Below are positions 54,075 to 63,512 of a stretch of DNA of 64,000 bases, one piece after another. How positions within the stretch are numbered: position 1 is the stretch's first letter; every line of letters begins with the position of its first letter. The DNA comes from JANQSP01 sp965237565 (lineage in GTDB: Bacteria > Bdellovibrionota > Bdellovibrionia > Bdellovibrionales > UBA1609): NCBI GenBank assembly GCA_965237565.1, contig OZ250145.1, positions 558,001 through 622,000 on the forward strand. The letters run 5' to 3'. Under the pieces are notes generated by a model. That model searched no databases and had not been told where the DNA came from. It worked only from the letters and a program-made list of their open reading frames with translations. The translations under genes were made by a program, and so were the position numbers.

Positions 54075-55091
54075 TTATACAGATTGTTGTTGAGAAACCG
54101 GAGAGTGTATAGCGTATTCCTCGAAGGCATCATATACATGCAAACGGTTGTAAAGAGTTTTCACGGTAATCCCCAAAGCTTTAGCCGCCTCTCTTTTTGA
54201 AGTAAAATGTTGAAGAGCTCCTAGTATGTATATCTTATTCATATCTGCCAAAGTAAGGCTTGGATCATAAGAAACAACTTCTGATTTTTTTTCTTCCTGT
54301 CCAAAGTTTTCAGGCAGATGTTTTTTTGTGATGACATCTCCGTCCTGAAAAACAGAAAATCTTTCACATAAATTTTTTAGCTCTCTTACGTTACCCGGCC
54401 AATCATATTGAAGCAAAATGTCCAAGATATCTTTTTCAATTTTTACGTTTTTGCCCAAAAAGTGTTTGAGTAGCAATGGAATATCTTCTGATCGTTCAGA
54501 CAGAGAAGGAACCGTGATCATAATGGTGTTGATGCGATAGTAAAGATCCTCTCTAAATCTACCCTCTAAGACTTCTTTGGATAAATCCTTGTTTGTACTA
54601 GAAATGACTCTTACATTTAAAGAGATAGGAGTTTTTCCTCCTACTCTATAAATTTCATTTTCTTGTAAAAATCTCAGCAGTTTGGCTTGTGTTTTGATCT
54701 TTAGATCACCAATTTCATCTAAAACCAAAGTACCGCCATTGGCTTTTTCCAACAATCCAATCTTTTGTCTTTCAGCACCAGTAAAAGCTCCCTTTTCATG
54801 TCCAAAAAGTTCGCTATCCACGATGCCCTCACTCAAACAGTTGCAATTGATTACAACGAATGGGCGATTCACTCGATAGCTTCGTTCATGCAGACTTCTG
54901 GCTATCATTTCCTTACCTGTTCCGCTCTTTCCGTAGATCAGTACAGAGGAGTCCGCTCCGGATGCTTTGTTCACTATATGCAATATTTTTTTGATAGCTT
55001 CGGAGCAGTAGACAATTTTGTTTTTCTCTTCTAAATCCTTTAAACTATCCATTGCGATGTTACCTTGGCCTTTACTTAGATACGGGATCAT
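54075..55091 (-). CDS. Sigma-54-dependent transcriptional activator without receiver domain
   Basis: An AAA+ enhancer-binding protein that remodels sigma-54 polymerase. Walker A GKSGTGKE is near residue 54, the sigma-54 contact loop GAFTGA is at 101-106, and Walker B is TLVLDEIGD. The Arg-finger region is GRFREDLYYRI. A FIS-type helix-turn-helix is near 295-320 (KREAAKALGITVKTLYNRL). Only about 30 residues precede the ATPase, so no receiver or sensor domain is present. It should be controlled at the level of synthesis or by a partner protein. A palindrome lies upstream. Confidence 0.92.
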   Translation of the reverse strand: MIPYLSKGQGNIAMDSLKDLEEKNKIVYCSEAIKKILHIVNKASGADSSVLIYGKSGTGKEMIARSLHERSYRVNRPFVVINCNCLSEGIVDSELFGHEKGAFTGAERQKIGLLEKANGGTLVLDEIGDLKIKTQAKLLRFLQENEIYRVGGKTPISLNVRVISSTNKDLSKEVLEGRFREDLYYRINTIMITVPSLSERSEDIPLLLKHFLGKNVKIEKDILDILLQYDWPGNVRELKNLCERFSVFQDGDVITKKHLPENFGQEEKKSEVVSYDPSLTLADMNKIYILGALQHFTSKREAAKALGITVKTLYNRLHVYDAFEEYAIHSPVSQQQSV

Positions 55092-55121
55092 TTTTTTCCT
55101 TTCTTCCGTGATAGAAATTAT

Positions 55122-55136
55122 GTCTCATAATAAGAC
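55122..55136. promoter_or_regulatory. Palindrome upstream of the sigma-54 activator
   Basis: GTCTCATAATAAGAC is a near-perfect 15-bp palindrome about 30 bp before the activator start and 60 bp before the recombinase gene. It could be an operator shared by the divergent pair. Confidence 0.35.
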
Positions 55137-55195
55137 AGTGCGTTATTTGGTATCAGATTTTTGAAAATTTTTCAATAGAAGTGTGTAATTTTTTT

Positions 55196-56215
55196 ATGAA
55201 ATATGTAAAAAATAAAAATCATCAGAGCTTTTATTCCTGCCTAAAAATCAGAGAATATGCTAGTAAATACTTGAAATACTTGAAATTTAATAAAATCTTT
55301 TCAAAAAATACCTTGAAAGCCTACTGTATAGATTTAAGACAGTTTATCAATTCTCATACAGCGTATTTTCAGCCCTTTTTGTCTGAAAAGCAACAGGCAT
55401 CCTTTCTGGATTTGTCTCGAAATGAGTTCTTTTTGTTCCAAAAGAGTGACTCATTTTCAGTCAGTCCAGCTCAGCTACTTGATCTGCTAAAAAAGCTCAC
55501 AAAACGCAGTATAAAATATTGGTCACTTTATTCTTTGGCCACTCGAAATCGAAAGTACGCTTGCTTAAAAGCTTTTTTCAAGTGGTTATTTTTGGAGGGT
55601 TTGATTGAGACCGATTTACAGGCCAGCATTCGCTTGCCCAAAGTCCCTCGCCGCCTTCCCCACTATTTGTCCGTGGATGAAGTACTTTGTTTGATTCAGA
55701 CCATTCGGCGAGCCAAAGAAGAGCCGAAGCAAAAAAGGGATTTGCTACTCATCTTATTGCTTTATGGAGCGGGTTTGCGAGTGAGTGAAGCATGCGAGCT
55801 GAAATGGGATCAAGTGGACTTGGTGAAAGAAGTTTTATGTATTAAAGGGAAAGGTGGCCATGAACGTTTATCTATTCTGCCCAAACAGGTGGTAAAGGAG
55901 TTGTTGGCATTGAAAAAATTTCGGTCTGTCTCTACGAGTGCTTGTGTCTTCCACCCTCCTTTGTCCGTCAGAACTGCGTATGATAGAGTAAAATATTGTG
56001 GGAAAATGGCAGGTCTGAACAAAATTTTAAACCCTCATGCATTGAGGCATAGTTTTGCGACACATTTATTGAATAGTGGAGCTGATCTTCGTTCTCTACA
56101 AGCACTGCTAGGCCATAAATCACTAGTTGCCACTCAAAAATACACTCACCTTCAGCTTTCCCACTTGGCGAAGATCTTGGAGTCTCAGCATCCCCTTAGC
56201 AAAAAGAGTGATTAG
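55196..56215 (+). CDS. xerC: Tyrosine recombinase, XerC/XerD family
   Basis: A site-specific recombinase likely resolving chromosome dimers. The C-terminal catalytic domain carries Arg in GAGLRVSEA, Lys in GKGGHER, His-Arg in HALRHSFATH, His in LLGHKS and the nucleophile Tyr in TQKYTH. The N-terminal core-binding domain has an insert of about 40 residues compared with E. coli XerC. The ATG at 55196 is preferred over the GTG at 55181. Housekeeping neighbours argue for a Xer role rather than a phage integrase. Confidence 0.83.
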   Translation: MKYVKNKNHQSFYSCLKIREYASKYLKYLKFNKIFSKNTLKAYCIDLRQFINSHTAYFQPFLSEKQQASFLDLSRNEFFLFQKSDSFSVSPAQLLDLLKKLTKRSIKYWSLYSLATRNRKYACLKAFFKWLFLEGLIETDLQASIRLPKVPRRLPHYLSVDEVLCLIQTIRRAKEEPKQKRDLLLILLLYGAGLRVSEACELKWDQVDLVKEVLCIKGKGGHERLSILPKQVVKELLALKKFRSVSTSACVFHPPLSVRTAYDRVKYCGKMAGLNKILNPHALRHSFATHLLNSGADLRSLQALLGHKSLVATQKYTHLQLSHLAKILESQHPLSKKSD

Positions 56216-56221
56216 AAGTTT

Positions 56222-57439
56222 TTATTTTGATGGAATGGGAAGAATATGAGTTGTGATTGAGGTGCTCAACGAATCAATCGCTTGTCGGAGTTCACTTGTG
56301 TGGGCTGTTTCTACGTCCATGATGAGATATCCGATTTGAAAGTCGGTAGCTAGCAACTGCGTTTTGATGTTGATTTTTGAGCGTGAAACAAGACCATTGA
56401 TCTTGGCCAAAACTCCGGGAACATTTTTGTGAACGTTGACGAGTCTTCGATAAATATGGCTTTGTTCCAAGGGAGGAGGAGTGAGGATGGGAAAATTCAC
56501 CGCTCCTTCAGAAACTCCATGGTACAAAAATTTCGTGAGTGATCTAGAAACTTGAATGGCAATGTTTTCTTGGGCTTCTTTTGTGCTTCCTCCCACATGA
56601 GGAGTGAGAATGACTTGTTCCATGCCCTGCAACTCAGTGAGGAAAGAACTTTTTTGTGCTTGCGGTTCTTCAGGGAATACATCCAAAGCGGCCCCTGCTA
56701 AATGTCCTTCCTGTAAAGCTTTTTTTAGAGCTCTTATCTTTACAACTGTCCCTCGACTTGTATTGATCAAATAGCTTCCCTTTCGCATCCATTTCAGTTC
56801 GGTCATTTGGATCATATTTCTTGTTAAAGGAGTGTCTGGGACATGCAGAGTTACAAAATCAGATCGAGAAAGTAATTCCTTAAGGCTTCTCATTGATTCC
56901 ACATTGCCGATTGGCAAAGTATCAATGATATCAAAATACATTACTTTCATTCCCATGGATTCAGCCAGTACACCCACTTGCGTGCCAATGTGGCCGTAGC
57001 CTACAATGCCCAAAGTTTTGCCTCTCACTTCACGGCTTCCTTTTGAATTTTTATGCCATTTCTTTTGGTGCATCATTTGATTGAACAAATAGATTTGACG
57101 GGAAAGAGAAATGATATGTCCAATCACCATCTCAGCCACACTTCTTGTGTTACCATAAGGTGCGTTGAATACTGGGATACCCATCTGGCGGGCAGACTTC
57201 AGATCAATCTGATCGGTTCCAATACAAAAAGCTCCAATCACTCTCAAAGAGGGAGAAAGAGATTGAAGAATCTTCTTTGTAATCTTCGTACGAGAGCGAA
57301 TTCCCAATCCAGTAATATCTGTTTTTTTCGTTAATTCTTTATCTGCAAGAGCTGACTTGATGGTACTAACTTTTAACCCTTGAGATTTTAGCGTATTTTT
57401 TGCAATGTCGTGAATGCCTTCTAGAAAAATAAACTTCAT
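56222..57439 (-). CDS. serA: D-3-phosphoglycerate dehydrogenase
   Basis: It catalyses the first step of serine synthesis. The NAD-binding motif GIVGYGHIGTQVG is near residue 144. Catalytic residues lie in NTSRGTVV (Arg) and FPEEP and HVGGST (Glu and His). A C-terminal ACT domain from about residue 335 would give serine feedback. At 405 residues it matches the E. coli-type length. GAGAGG precedes the ATG. Confidence 0.93.
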   Translation of the reverse strand: MKFIFLEGIHDIAKNTLKSQGLKVSTIKSALADKELTKKTDITGLGIRSRTKITKKILQSLSPSLRVIGAFCIGTDQIDLKSARQMGIPVFNAPYGNTRSVAEMVIGHIISLSRQIYLFNQMMHQKKWHKNSKGSREVRGKTLGIVGYGHIGTQVGVLAESMGMKVMYFDIIDTLPIGNVESMRSLKELLSRSDFVTLHVPDTPLTRNMIQMTELKWMRKGSYLINTSRGTVVKIRALKKALQEGHLAGAALDVFPEEPQAQKSSFLTELQGMEQVILTPHVGGSTKEAQENIAIQVSRSLTKFLYHGVSEGAVNFPILTPPPLEQSHIYRRLVNVHKNVPGVLAKINGLVSRSKINIKTQLLATDFQIGYLIMDVETAHTSELRQAIDSLSTSITTHILPIPSK

Positions 57440-57524
57440 GCCTCTCTTTTAAATCCAAAGACAAGTAGCCTCAAGATAAACTTTGTTATTGACCTCATTT
57501 GAGTTTTCGAGTGTGAATGGCTGT

Positions 57525-58271
57525 ATGCAAGATTCTGATCGGGCTTCTAATAAGAAAGCGTTTGAAGAACCCAATTTTTGGGAAATATTTGACTACGAGA
57601 AAATCTCTGGGCATTTTTTCATTAGAGCTTTATGGGCTCTATTTTTGCGTCTTTCTTTTAAGTTTTATATGCGTCTGAAGATTGTAGGCAATTTTAAGGG
57701 TTTTTATAAAAAATATCCCAAATTGATCATTATTTCCAACCACACAAGCCATTTGGATGGCCCGGTCATATTGTCCTCCATTCCTTTTTCCCATTGGTTG
57801 GACCTTTATATCTTAGCCGCTAGGGATTATTGGTTCAGTAACTGGTATCTACGATTTTTTTCAAAAAAATTCATGGGAGCTATTCCTGTCGAACGTAAAT
57901 CCAATCGGTCTGGCTCTGTACAAAAATGCTTAAATATTTTGAACGACCTCAAAAGAGTATGGATGGTTATGTTTCCAGAGGGAACTCGATCGGAAGACGG
58001 TTCTTTGCAACCTTTTAAGAAGGGTGTTAGTCTTTTTTCTCAAAAAACGGGGACTCCGATCTTATTCCTCTATATACACGGCAATCGTGATTTATTGCCA
58101 AAAGGCAAGAACTTTCCTCTGCCTGGTCGAATTTGGTTGTATATCGGACCCATTCAAGAACCTGATGATATTGACACAATTTTTAATAACTATAAAAATT
58201 GGGCAGATGGGATTAGAATAAAATTCCACAAAAAACAACATGCTAAAGAAAACATCAAAAGCTCTTTTTAA
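57525..58271 (+). CDS. 1-acylglycerol-3-phosphate acyltransferase-like protein (PlsC family)
   Basis: A membrane-associated acyltransferase of phospholipid synthesis. The NHTSHLDGP block (catalytic H-x4-D) is near residue 70, and FPEGTRSEDGSL is near 147. The N-terminal region has a hydrophobic segment. The start is uncertain: ATG at 57525, GTG at 57513 and TTG at 57483 are all in frame. The 3' end overlaps nhaA by 32 bp. Confidence 0.85.
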   Translation: MQDSDRASNKKAFEEPNFWEIFDYEKISGHFFIRALWALFLRLSFKFYMRLKIVGNFKGFYKKYPKLIIISNHTSHLDGPVILSSIPFSHWLDLYILAARDYWFSNWYLRFFSKKFMGAIPVERKSNRSGSVQKCLNILNDLKRVWMVMFPEGTRSEDGSLQPFKKGVSLFSQKTGTPILFLYIHGNRDLLPKGKNFPLPGRIWLYIGPIQEPDDIDTIFNNYKNWADGIRIKFHKKQHAKENIKSSF

Positions 58272-59553
58272 TAAATTCCTCACTCCTTTCGAAAGATTTT
58301 TCGCTTTAGAAGCTAGTGCAGGCTTTGTGTTGTTATTTTTTGTTTTGCTGGCTTTGCTACTGGCCAATTCGAGCTGGTCGGATTTTTATGACAAAATTGT
58401 GTATTATCCGGTGAGTGTCCAATGGGGTGATTTCTCTCTCTCCTATTCTCTTCAACATTGGGTCAATGACGGCCTGATGGTCATCTTCTTTTTTGTGGTG
58501 GGTTTGGAGATAAAAAGAGAACTTGTGGTTGGAGAATTGAGTTCATCCAAGAAAGCTGCTCTACCTATTATTGCAGCGATTGGCGGAATGGTAGTCCCCG
58601 CTCTTATCTATTTGTCCTTTAACTATCATGATGTTTTGGCTCAAAGAGGCTGGGGAATCCCCATGGCCACAGACATTGCTTTTGCCTTGGGTGTTTTGAG
58701 TTTGGTCTCAAAAAGAGTGCCTCTTTTGCTAAAAGTTTTTTTGATGTTTTTGGCCATTGTAGATGACCTAGGTGCGGTTTTGGTGATTGCGTTTTTTTAT
58801 TCCAATCAAATTGCAGGACAATATCTAGCCTTTGCGGGTTTGATAATTTTTTTGATTTACTGTATTGGGAAAATAGGAATCACACACCCGCTTGTTTATA
58901 TTATTTTGGGTGTTTGCCTCTGGCTTTCTATTCTTAACAGCGGAGTTCATCCCACGATAGCAGGAGTTATTTTGGGTTTTCTGTGTCCTTGTAGAACAAA
59001 GAGCAACAAGCAAGAAGAAAAAACAGCAAAAATGAAGAAGCTTTTAGCAAGTCTTTCTTCTTATAAGGAGACGAAGAAATTAATTCAAGAGGCTCGATCT
59101 TTTCACACCCCCACTCATACTTTGATTGAAGTCCTTCATCCTTATGTCGCTTGGTTCATTATGCCCGCTTTCGCTTTTTTTAATGCAGGAGTTTCTTTTG
59201 ATCCGAGTTTTTCTATTTCGGATTTTTTTTCTCATTCCGTTTCTTTGGGCATTATTTTTGGATTTCTTATCGGTAAACCTGTTGGGATTTTGTTGTTTTC
59301 ATTTCTGGCTGTCCGTTTGGATTTGGCTACTCTGCCATCTGATTTCAAATGGTCACAGTTTGTGGGGGTGAGTTTTTTAGCGGGGATTGGTTTCACAATG
59401 GCTTTGTTTATTTCTCATCTGAGCTTTAGTTCTCAGTATGAATTGGCTATGTATTCAAAAGTAAGTATTTTATTCGCTTCTTTTTTTGCTATGGTTATTG
59501 GTTTGTGTTTCATATGGTTTGTAAAGCCACAGACTGGTAGCCACGATCAATGA
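58240..59553 (+). CDS. nhaA: Na+/H+ antiporter NhaA
   Basis: An inner-membrane sodium/proton exchanger for pH and salt homeostasis. About eleven or twelve hydrophobic helices are visible. Key motifs are FFFVVGLEIKREL, ATDIAFALG, and the ion-binding Asp pair at 175-176 in IVDDLGA. At 437 residues it is slightly longer than E. coli NhaA because of a charged loop near 250-285. Confidence 0.95.
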   Translation: MLKKTSKALFNKFLTPFERFFALEASAGFVLLFFVLLALLLANSSWSDFYDKIVYYPVSVQWGDFSLSYSLQHWVNDGLMVIFFFVVGLEIKRELVVGELSSSKKAALPIIAAIGGMVVPALIYLSFNYHDVLAQRGWGIPMATDIAFALGVLSLVSKRVPLLLKVFLMFLAIVDDLGAVLVIAFFYSNQIAGQYLAFAGLIIFLIYCIGKIGITHPLVYIILGVCLWLSILNSGVHPTIAGVILGFLCPCRTKSNKQEEKTAKMKKLLASLSSYKETKKLIQEARSFHTPTHTLIEVLHPYVAWFIMPAFAFFNAGVSFDPSFSISDFFSHSVSLGIIFGFLIGKPVGILLFSFLAVRLDLATLPSDFKWSQFVGVSFLAGIGFTMALFISHLSFSSQYELAMYSKVSILFASFFAMVIGLCFIWFVKPQTGSHDQ

Positions 59554-59568
59554 GGGAATTTTTAACAA

Positions 59569-59642
59569 GGTGGCGTAGCTCAGCTGGATAGAGCAACGGC
59601 CTTCTAAGCCGTAGGTCGTAGGTTCGAATCCTACCGCCATCA
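59569..59642 (+). tRNA. tRNA-Arg (TCT)
   Basis: A complete cloverleaf. The acceptor GGTGGCG pairs with CGCCATC, the anticodon loop CTTCTAA reads TCT, the T arm is GTAGG-TTCGAAT-CCTAC and the discriminator is A. CCA is not encoded. Confidence 0.95.
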
Positions 59643-59773
59643 CTTTTGGTTTCTTTTGGAACTTGCAAAGTTGGAAATATAGTTATTCCTTGAGTTTCAA
59701 GAAAAAAATATTTAAAATAAAATTTTGGTGTTCCTGTTTTTGTGTAACAAGGATGAGACATAAGGGTAATAAA

Positions 59774-61768
59774 ATGTTTCGGTGTTTGGTTTTTGTTTTT
59801 TTTGTCTCTTTCTTTTTCAATTTGTTAGCTTACCACAATTTGGCTCACGGAATTTCCTCTTCGTCTATGGCAAACAAATCTGCTTCTACAATCAATTTAT
59901 CTATGAAAAATAAGATAGAAAAAAAGTTTGCTTTAAAAGTGAATCAAAAAATAATGATTGCGCGAAGAGCATCGAATGCCTTTGGCAGTCAGGCTATAAA
60001 AAGAGGAGGAGAAAAGAAATCTAAAGGAAAAGAAGGTGCTGTGGACAGTAACACTGTTCCCAAGCCAGCTCCTTCTACATCAGAAAAAACATCCTCTAAT
60101 AAATCCCCAGACGCAAAGTCCATCGTTTGCAAAGCAATTACTTCGAAAGATAGAGAAAAAATAAAATTTTGCTTTTTTTCTCTAAACAATCCAGAAGAAT
60201 CTACAACTTTTTTAAAAGGGTATAAAAAATATGACGTTGAGATTGAAGAGTTTTATGGAGATCAAATGAGCGGGCAAAATATTGAGGAGGCTTTTAAAAA
60301 GATGACACAGAAATCTGAATGTGACGCCTTGATTATTTCTGGTCACCATACTGGAGAATTTTATGGAGAACAAAATTCCGAAATGAGTCTTAGCTTAGAT
60401 TTTTTAGAGAAAATGTCCTGTGAGGTCGGATGCATGGATTGGTTTTCAAATGTAAAGAGTCTTTTTTTGCAAGGTTGTCGGACAGTGGAACCAAAACTGA
60501 ATTGGAAAGTTAAAAACCAGTGCAAAAAAAATATGAGCCAAGCGGATTGCAATGCAGCGTATATTGCGATCCAGTACTCAATTGAGGGTTCTGAGAGACA
60601 CCAAAACTTGAATCAAACATACAGTTCTGTTTTGGATAAGAAAACCAACCCTTTAAGTAGTCGTTATCTGAGAATGTTTCCTGAGTCTTCTGTTTATGGT
60701 TGGTCAGATAGTTCTCCGACAGCGAAACAAGGTGCCAATGAAAGTTTGCCAAATTTTATTAATAAAGTAAAGGATCTAATGGAAGAGGGAGGGACAAAAA
60801 AAAGAGATTCTTTTGCAGAGGTCAAAGGGGTAGTGAAAATGATTGAAGCCTCCAATAATATTGTACTATATAATGAAGAACAATGTATGCAAGCAAGAAA
60901 AGAATTGCTGGCAATAGGATGGGCAGAGCATCAGGAAAATAAAGAGACGAATCCCACTGCTTGTTATATTAGTGACAATAAAGATGCGTTTATTGAAAAT
61001 AGAAAAAGAGGTTGTGAATTACAAAAAACCGAAGAATCAGGAAATAAAGATAAAATCAACAAAGCGATCGACAACATTTTATCATCCCCCGATAGCATAA
61101 AGGCAAACTTTAATCGTCTCTTGGCTCTTGTCATCGGACACAAAGATAAGACAGAAAAACCCGATTGGTATGATGCAGTCATAAAAAAACTCAAAAAAGA
61201 ATCTGATCTTAAAGAGGTATTGAAACAACAATTGCTATCTGATGAGATAGGTTTTGTTAAAAAGGCCGACTATTTGTATTTTTATAGTGAGATGGGTTGG
61301 ACAAGTGAACGAAGTAAAATATCCGAAATTTTTTTATCTCAGTTGCTGGCCTCCTTCAAGGCAATCGAAACAATGGATCTAAATAATGAAAATAAAACAC
61401 CAGCAATGATAGGCGACAGAGCAAAGGTAAATGAGGCTTACCAAGTGAGCATATTTCATAGTATCGATCAAAATGGTGTGGCTGAGGATCTGAAGAAAAA
61501 TGCTCCAGACGAATTTGCTGAGCTGGTGGAGTTATATAAAGATTCTCAATTTGCCGAAAAACGTTACGCTCATTTTCTTAATTATATAGCCAATAAAAAT
61601 TCTGTAAATGCTACTACTCAAATCAAAGAAGCCGACCAGTTTTTTGATCTCCTTGTAGATAAAGCCAGTGGTATAGATGAGAAATTTCTTATCCACCATA
61701 TATGTAAGCGGAGACCAAAAAAAATCCCTTCAAATTTCAAGAATTTTGATTTTATATGTAAGAAGTAA
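59774..61768 (+). CDS. Secreted caspase-like (clan CD) protein
   Basis: A 664-residue exported protein of no recognised named family. The ATG at 59774 has AAGGG upstream and a signal peptide (FVFFVSFFFNLLAYHNLAHG). A Lys/Ser-rich linker is followed by a domain resembling caspase/CHAT peptidases. The candidate catalytic His is in IISGHHTGEF (about 191-192) and the candidate Cys in LFLQGCRTVE (about 235), each after a hydrophobic strand, as clan CD requires. The long helical C-terminal region is rich in charged residues. The next gene, rnhA, overlaps its stop codon. Protease activity is an inference. Confidence 0.6.
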   Translation: MFRCLVFVFFVSFFFNLLAYHNLAHGISSSSMANKSASTINLSMKNKIEKKFALKVNQKIMIARRASNAFGSQAIKRGGEKKSKGKEGAVDSNTVPKPAPSTSEKTSSNKSPDAKSIVCKAITSKDREKIKFCFFSLNNPEESTTFLKGYKKYDVEIEEFYGDQMSGQNIEEAFKKMTQKSECDALIISGHHTGEFYGEQNSEMSLSLDFLEKMSCEVGCMDWFSNVKSLFLQGCRTVEPKLNWKVKNQCKKNMSQADCNAAYIAIQYSIEGSERHQNLNQTYSSVLDKKTNPLSSRYLRMFPESSVYGWSDSSPTAKQGANESLPNFINKVKDLMEEGGTKKRDSFAEVKGVVKMIEASNNIVLYNEEQCMQARKELLAIGWAEHQENKETNPTACYISDNKDAFIENRKRGCELQKTEESGNKDKINKAIDNILSSPDSIKANFNRLLALVIGHKDKTEKPDWYDAVIKKLKKESDLKEVLKQQLLSDEIGFVKKADYLYFYSEMGWTSERSKISEIFLSQLLASFKAIETMDLNNENKTPAMIGDRAKVNEAYQVSIFHSIDQNGVAEDLKKNAPDEFAELVELYKDSQFAEKRYAHFLNYIANKNSVNATTQIKEADQFFDLLVDKASGIDEKFLIHHICKRRPKKIPSNFKNFDFICKK

Positions 61769-62232
61769 TGAAAGAAAAAATATACATTATACATCGAGGA
61801 TCGAAAAGCTCCTGGCCGAAAAAAATTTTGATCTATACTGATGGAGCAAGCAGAGGAAATCCCGGAGCCGCCTCTGCGGGCTTAGTTGTTTACAATGAGC
61901 AACTGAATATTCTTTATGAAGAAGCTGTTTTTTTGGGAGAACAGACAAACAATTTTGCCGAGTATTCAGCTATTTTGAGAGCTTTGGAACTAAGTTGCCA
62001 AAACACAGTGAATGCATTGACCGTAAAAAGCGATAGTGAATTATTGGTGAAGCAATTGTCAGGTATTTATAAGGTGAAATCTGCAAACATCAAAGCCCTT
62101 TATCAAAAATGCAAAGCTCTGGTGGAAAAAATTCCCGTTGTGGATTTTCAACATGTTTATCGAGAACAGAATCAAAAAGCTGATGAACTAGCTAATCTGA
62201 TTTTGGATCAAATGAACACTCACAAAATATGA
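61768..62232 (+). CDS. rnhA: Ribonuclease HI
   Basis: It cleaves the RNA strand of RNA-DNA hybrids. Catalytic acids are in place: Asp25 in YTDGASRGNPG, Glu65 in NNFAEYSA, Asp89 in KSDSELL, and a later Asp in NQKADELAN. The single-domain 154-residue form lacks the basic protrusion of E. coli RNase HI. It begins on the last base of the preceding stop codon. Confidence 0.9.
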   Translation: MKEKIYIIHRGSKSSWPKKILIYTDGASRGNPGAASAGLVVYNEQLNILYEEAVFLGEQTNNFAEYSAILRALELSCQNTVNALTVKSDSELLVKQLSGIYKVKSANIKALYQKCKALVEKIPVVDFQHVYREQNQKADELANLILDQMNTHKI

Positions 62233-62273
62233 AAAAAGTGGATTCTTTTTGTTGAGTGAGTTATGTTTGCACT

Positions 62274-62596
62274 GGAGGATTTGTGGGTGTTCGCTCAGTT
62301 TTTCGTGAACTGGGAGGAAAGTCCGGACTCCTTGTAGCGACGTAAAAGGTGAAAGTCTTTCCACTCGAAAAGAGTGAGGACTAGTGGAACAGAAAGTATA
62401 TCCGGATCTTTTTTATAAAGATTGCTGGAGTGAAATCAGCTAAACTCTGCGTGGAGCAAGATCAAATAGAGAAGTGCCAAACATAGCTACAGTGTGATTC
62501 TTCTGGGTTGATCGCATAGATAAATGAACACATCCTCTTGTTGTTTTTACTGGTTGGACAAGAGTAGACAGAATCTGGCTTATAACAAATCCTCTT
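62274..62596 (+). ncRNA. rnpB: RNase P RNA
   Basis: The catalytic RNA that matures tRNA 5' ends. Helix P1 pairs GAGGATTTGT at 62275 with ACAAATCCTC at 62585. The conserved core GAGGAAAGTCCGGACTCC and ACAGAAA are present, as is the 3' signature AGAATCTGGCTTAT. The length of about 320 nt suits a bacterial A-type molecule with some shortened helices. Confidence 0.93.
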
Positions 62597-62665
62597 AACC
62601 GGTTGTCTGATGATGAGAAAGTGACTGATCAAGTACCTTGCTTCGTCTGTAGTTTCTTTGCTTGC

Positions 62666-63196
62666 TTATTGCTCTTCCACTGTCTTCGGTTCTTTGGATT
62701 CAAAAGGACTGCCTTTTTCTTCAATCCCTATTTCAGAGTTCTCCCCAAAATCTTTTTGTGATTGATCAAAAAGCAAGGCAATCGGCTCCTTTAATATGAC
62801 ATTTGTGTGTTTTGCTCGCATACTGGATACGATCCACACTTCGTTACCCATTTCAAATGATTTCGAATGACTGCGTTTCATTAGGGCAGTGCCTTCAACT
62901 GTGACATCTACATTTTTTTTGTCAGTAAAAGAATATTGAAATAAGACCTTGATTTGATCTCTTTTGTCGGTGGATTTAGTGGACAATTTGTGAAATTGAA
63001 TGTTCTCATTATCTTCCGTCAAATTGGTTTGAATCATTGTTTTTAATTGGTCTTGTAGAGACGTGTAAAGCCACCGAGGATGATCTGCTTTTCTGTAAAA
63101 AAGAAACCAAGTGCTGATGAGAAAAATAAAAAAGAGGAAAATAGATAATAGTCGAAAACGGTAGAGCTTTAAATTCTTAAAAGAAAATTGCTTCAT
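62666..63196 (-). CDS. Hypothetical membrane-anchored protein
   Basis: The 176 residues have a basic N-terminus, one hydrophobic helix (about 15-35, LLSIFLFFIFLISTWFLF) and a periplasmic domain with beta-like strands (KVLFQYSF, VDVTVEGTALMKR, WIVSSMRA). The tail is acidic. No family is recognised. Its architecture recalls the 14501-14998 protein but the sequences do not clearly match. Confidence 0.6.
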   Translation of the reverse strand: MKQFSFKNLKLYRFRLLSIFLFFIFLISTWFLFYRKADHPRWLYTSLQDQLKTMIQTNLTEDNENIQFHKLSTKSTDKRDQIKVLFQYSFTDKKNVDVTVEGTALMKRSHSKSFEMGNEVWIVSSMRAKHTNVILKEPIALLFDQSQKDFGENSEIGIEEKGSPFESKEPKTVEEQ

Positions 63197-63512
63197 ATCG
63201 CGCTGAGTATGAACGTTTTGGGACTATAAAGCAAGTTCAGAAAATCTTCTAGCAGAACAAAGTGAGAATCTTGCAAGTCCGAATAAACTTTGTTTTTCTC
63301 TCTCATTTTTTCATTTCCCATCGCAGTTTTTCACTCAAACGAGCAAGGGATGATAATTCTGACAAGACTCTTCTCTCTCACGAGCAAGGGATGATAATTC
63401 TGGCAAGACTCTTCTCTCTCACGAGCAAGGGATGATAATTCTGGCAAGACTCTTCTTTCCTTTTTGCAGAGAGCTGTTTTTATGATAAATCTCATTTAAA
63501 AGGGAATAAATT
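63197..63512. other. Intergenic region with tandem repeats
   Basis: Between the divergent hypothetical and carboxylase genes. Its main content is the 41-bp repeat array at 63339-63457. Promoters for both genes should lie here but none is clear. Confidence 0.5.
63339..63457. repeat. Three tandem 41-bp repeats
   Basis: Units begin at 63339, 63380 and 63421 with ACGAGCAAGGGATGATAATT and differ by only one or two bases, the last being slightly truncated. There are no unique spacers, so it is not a CRISPR array. Position upstream of a carboxylase gene suggests a neutral array or protein-binding sites. Confidence 0.9.

Noticed and set aside
55196..56215. Phage or island integrase
   Set aside because: Size, motifs and housekeeping neighbours fit a Xer recombinase, and no attachment duplication is seen next to it.
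63339..63457. CRISPR array
   Set aside because: Units abut without spacers and no cas genes are present.
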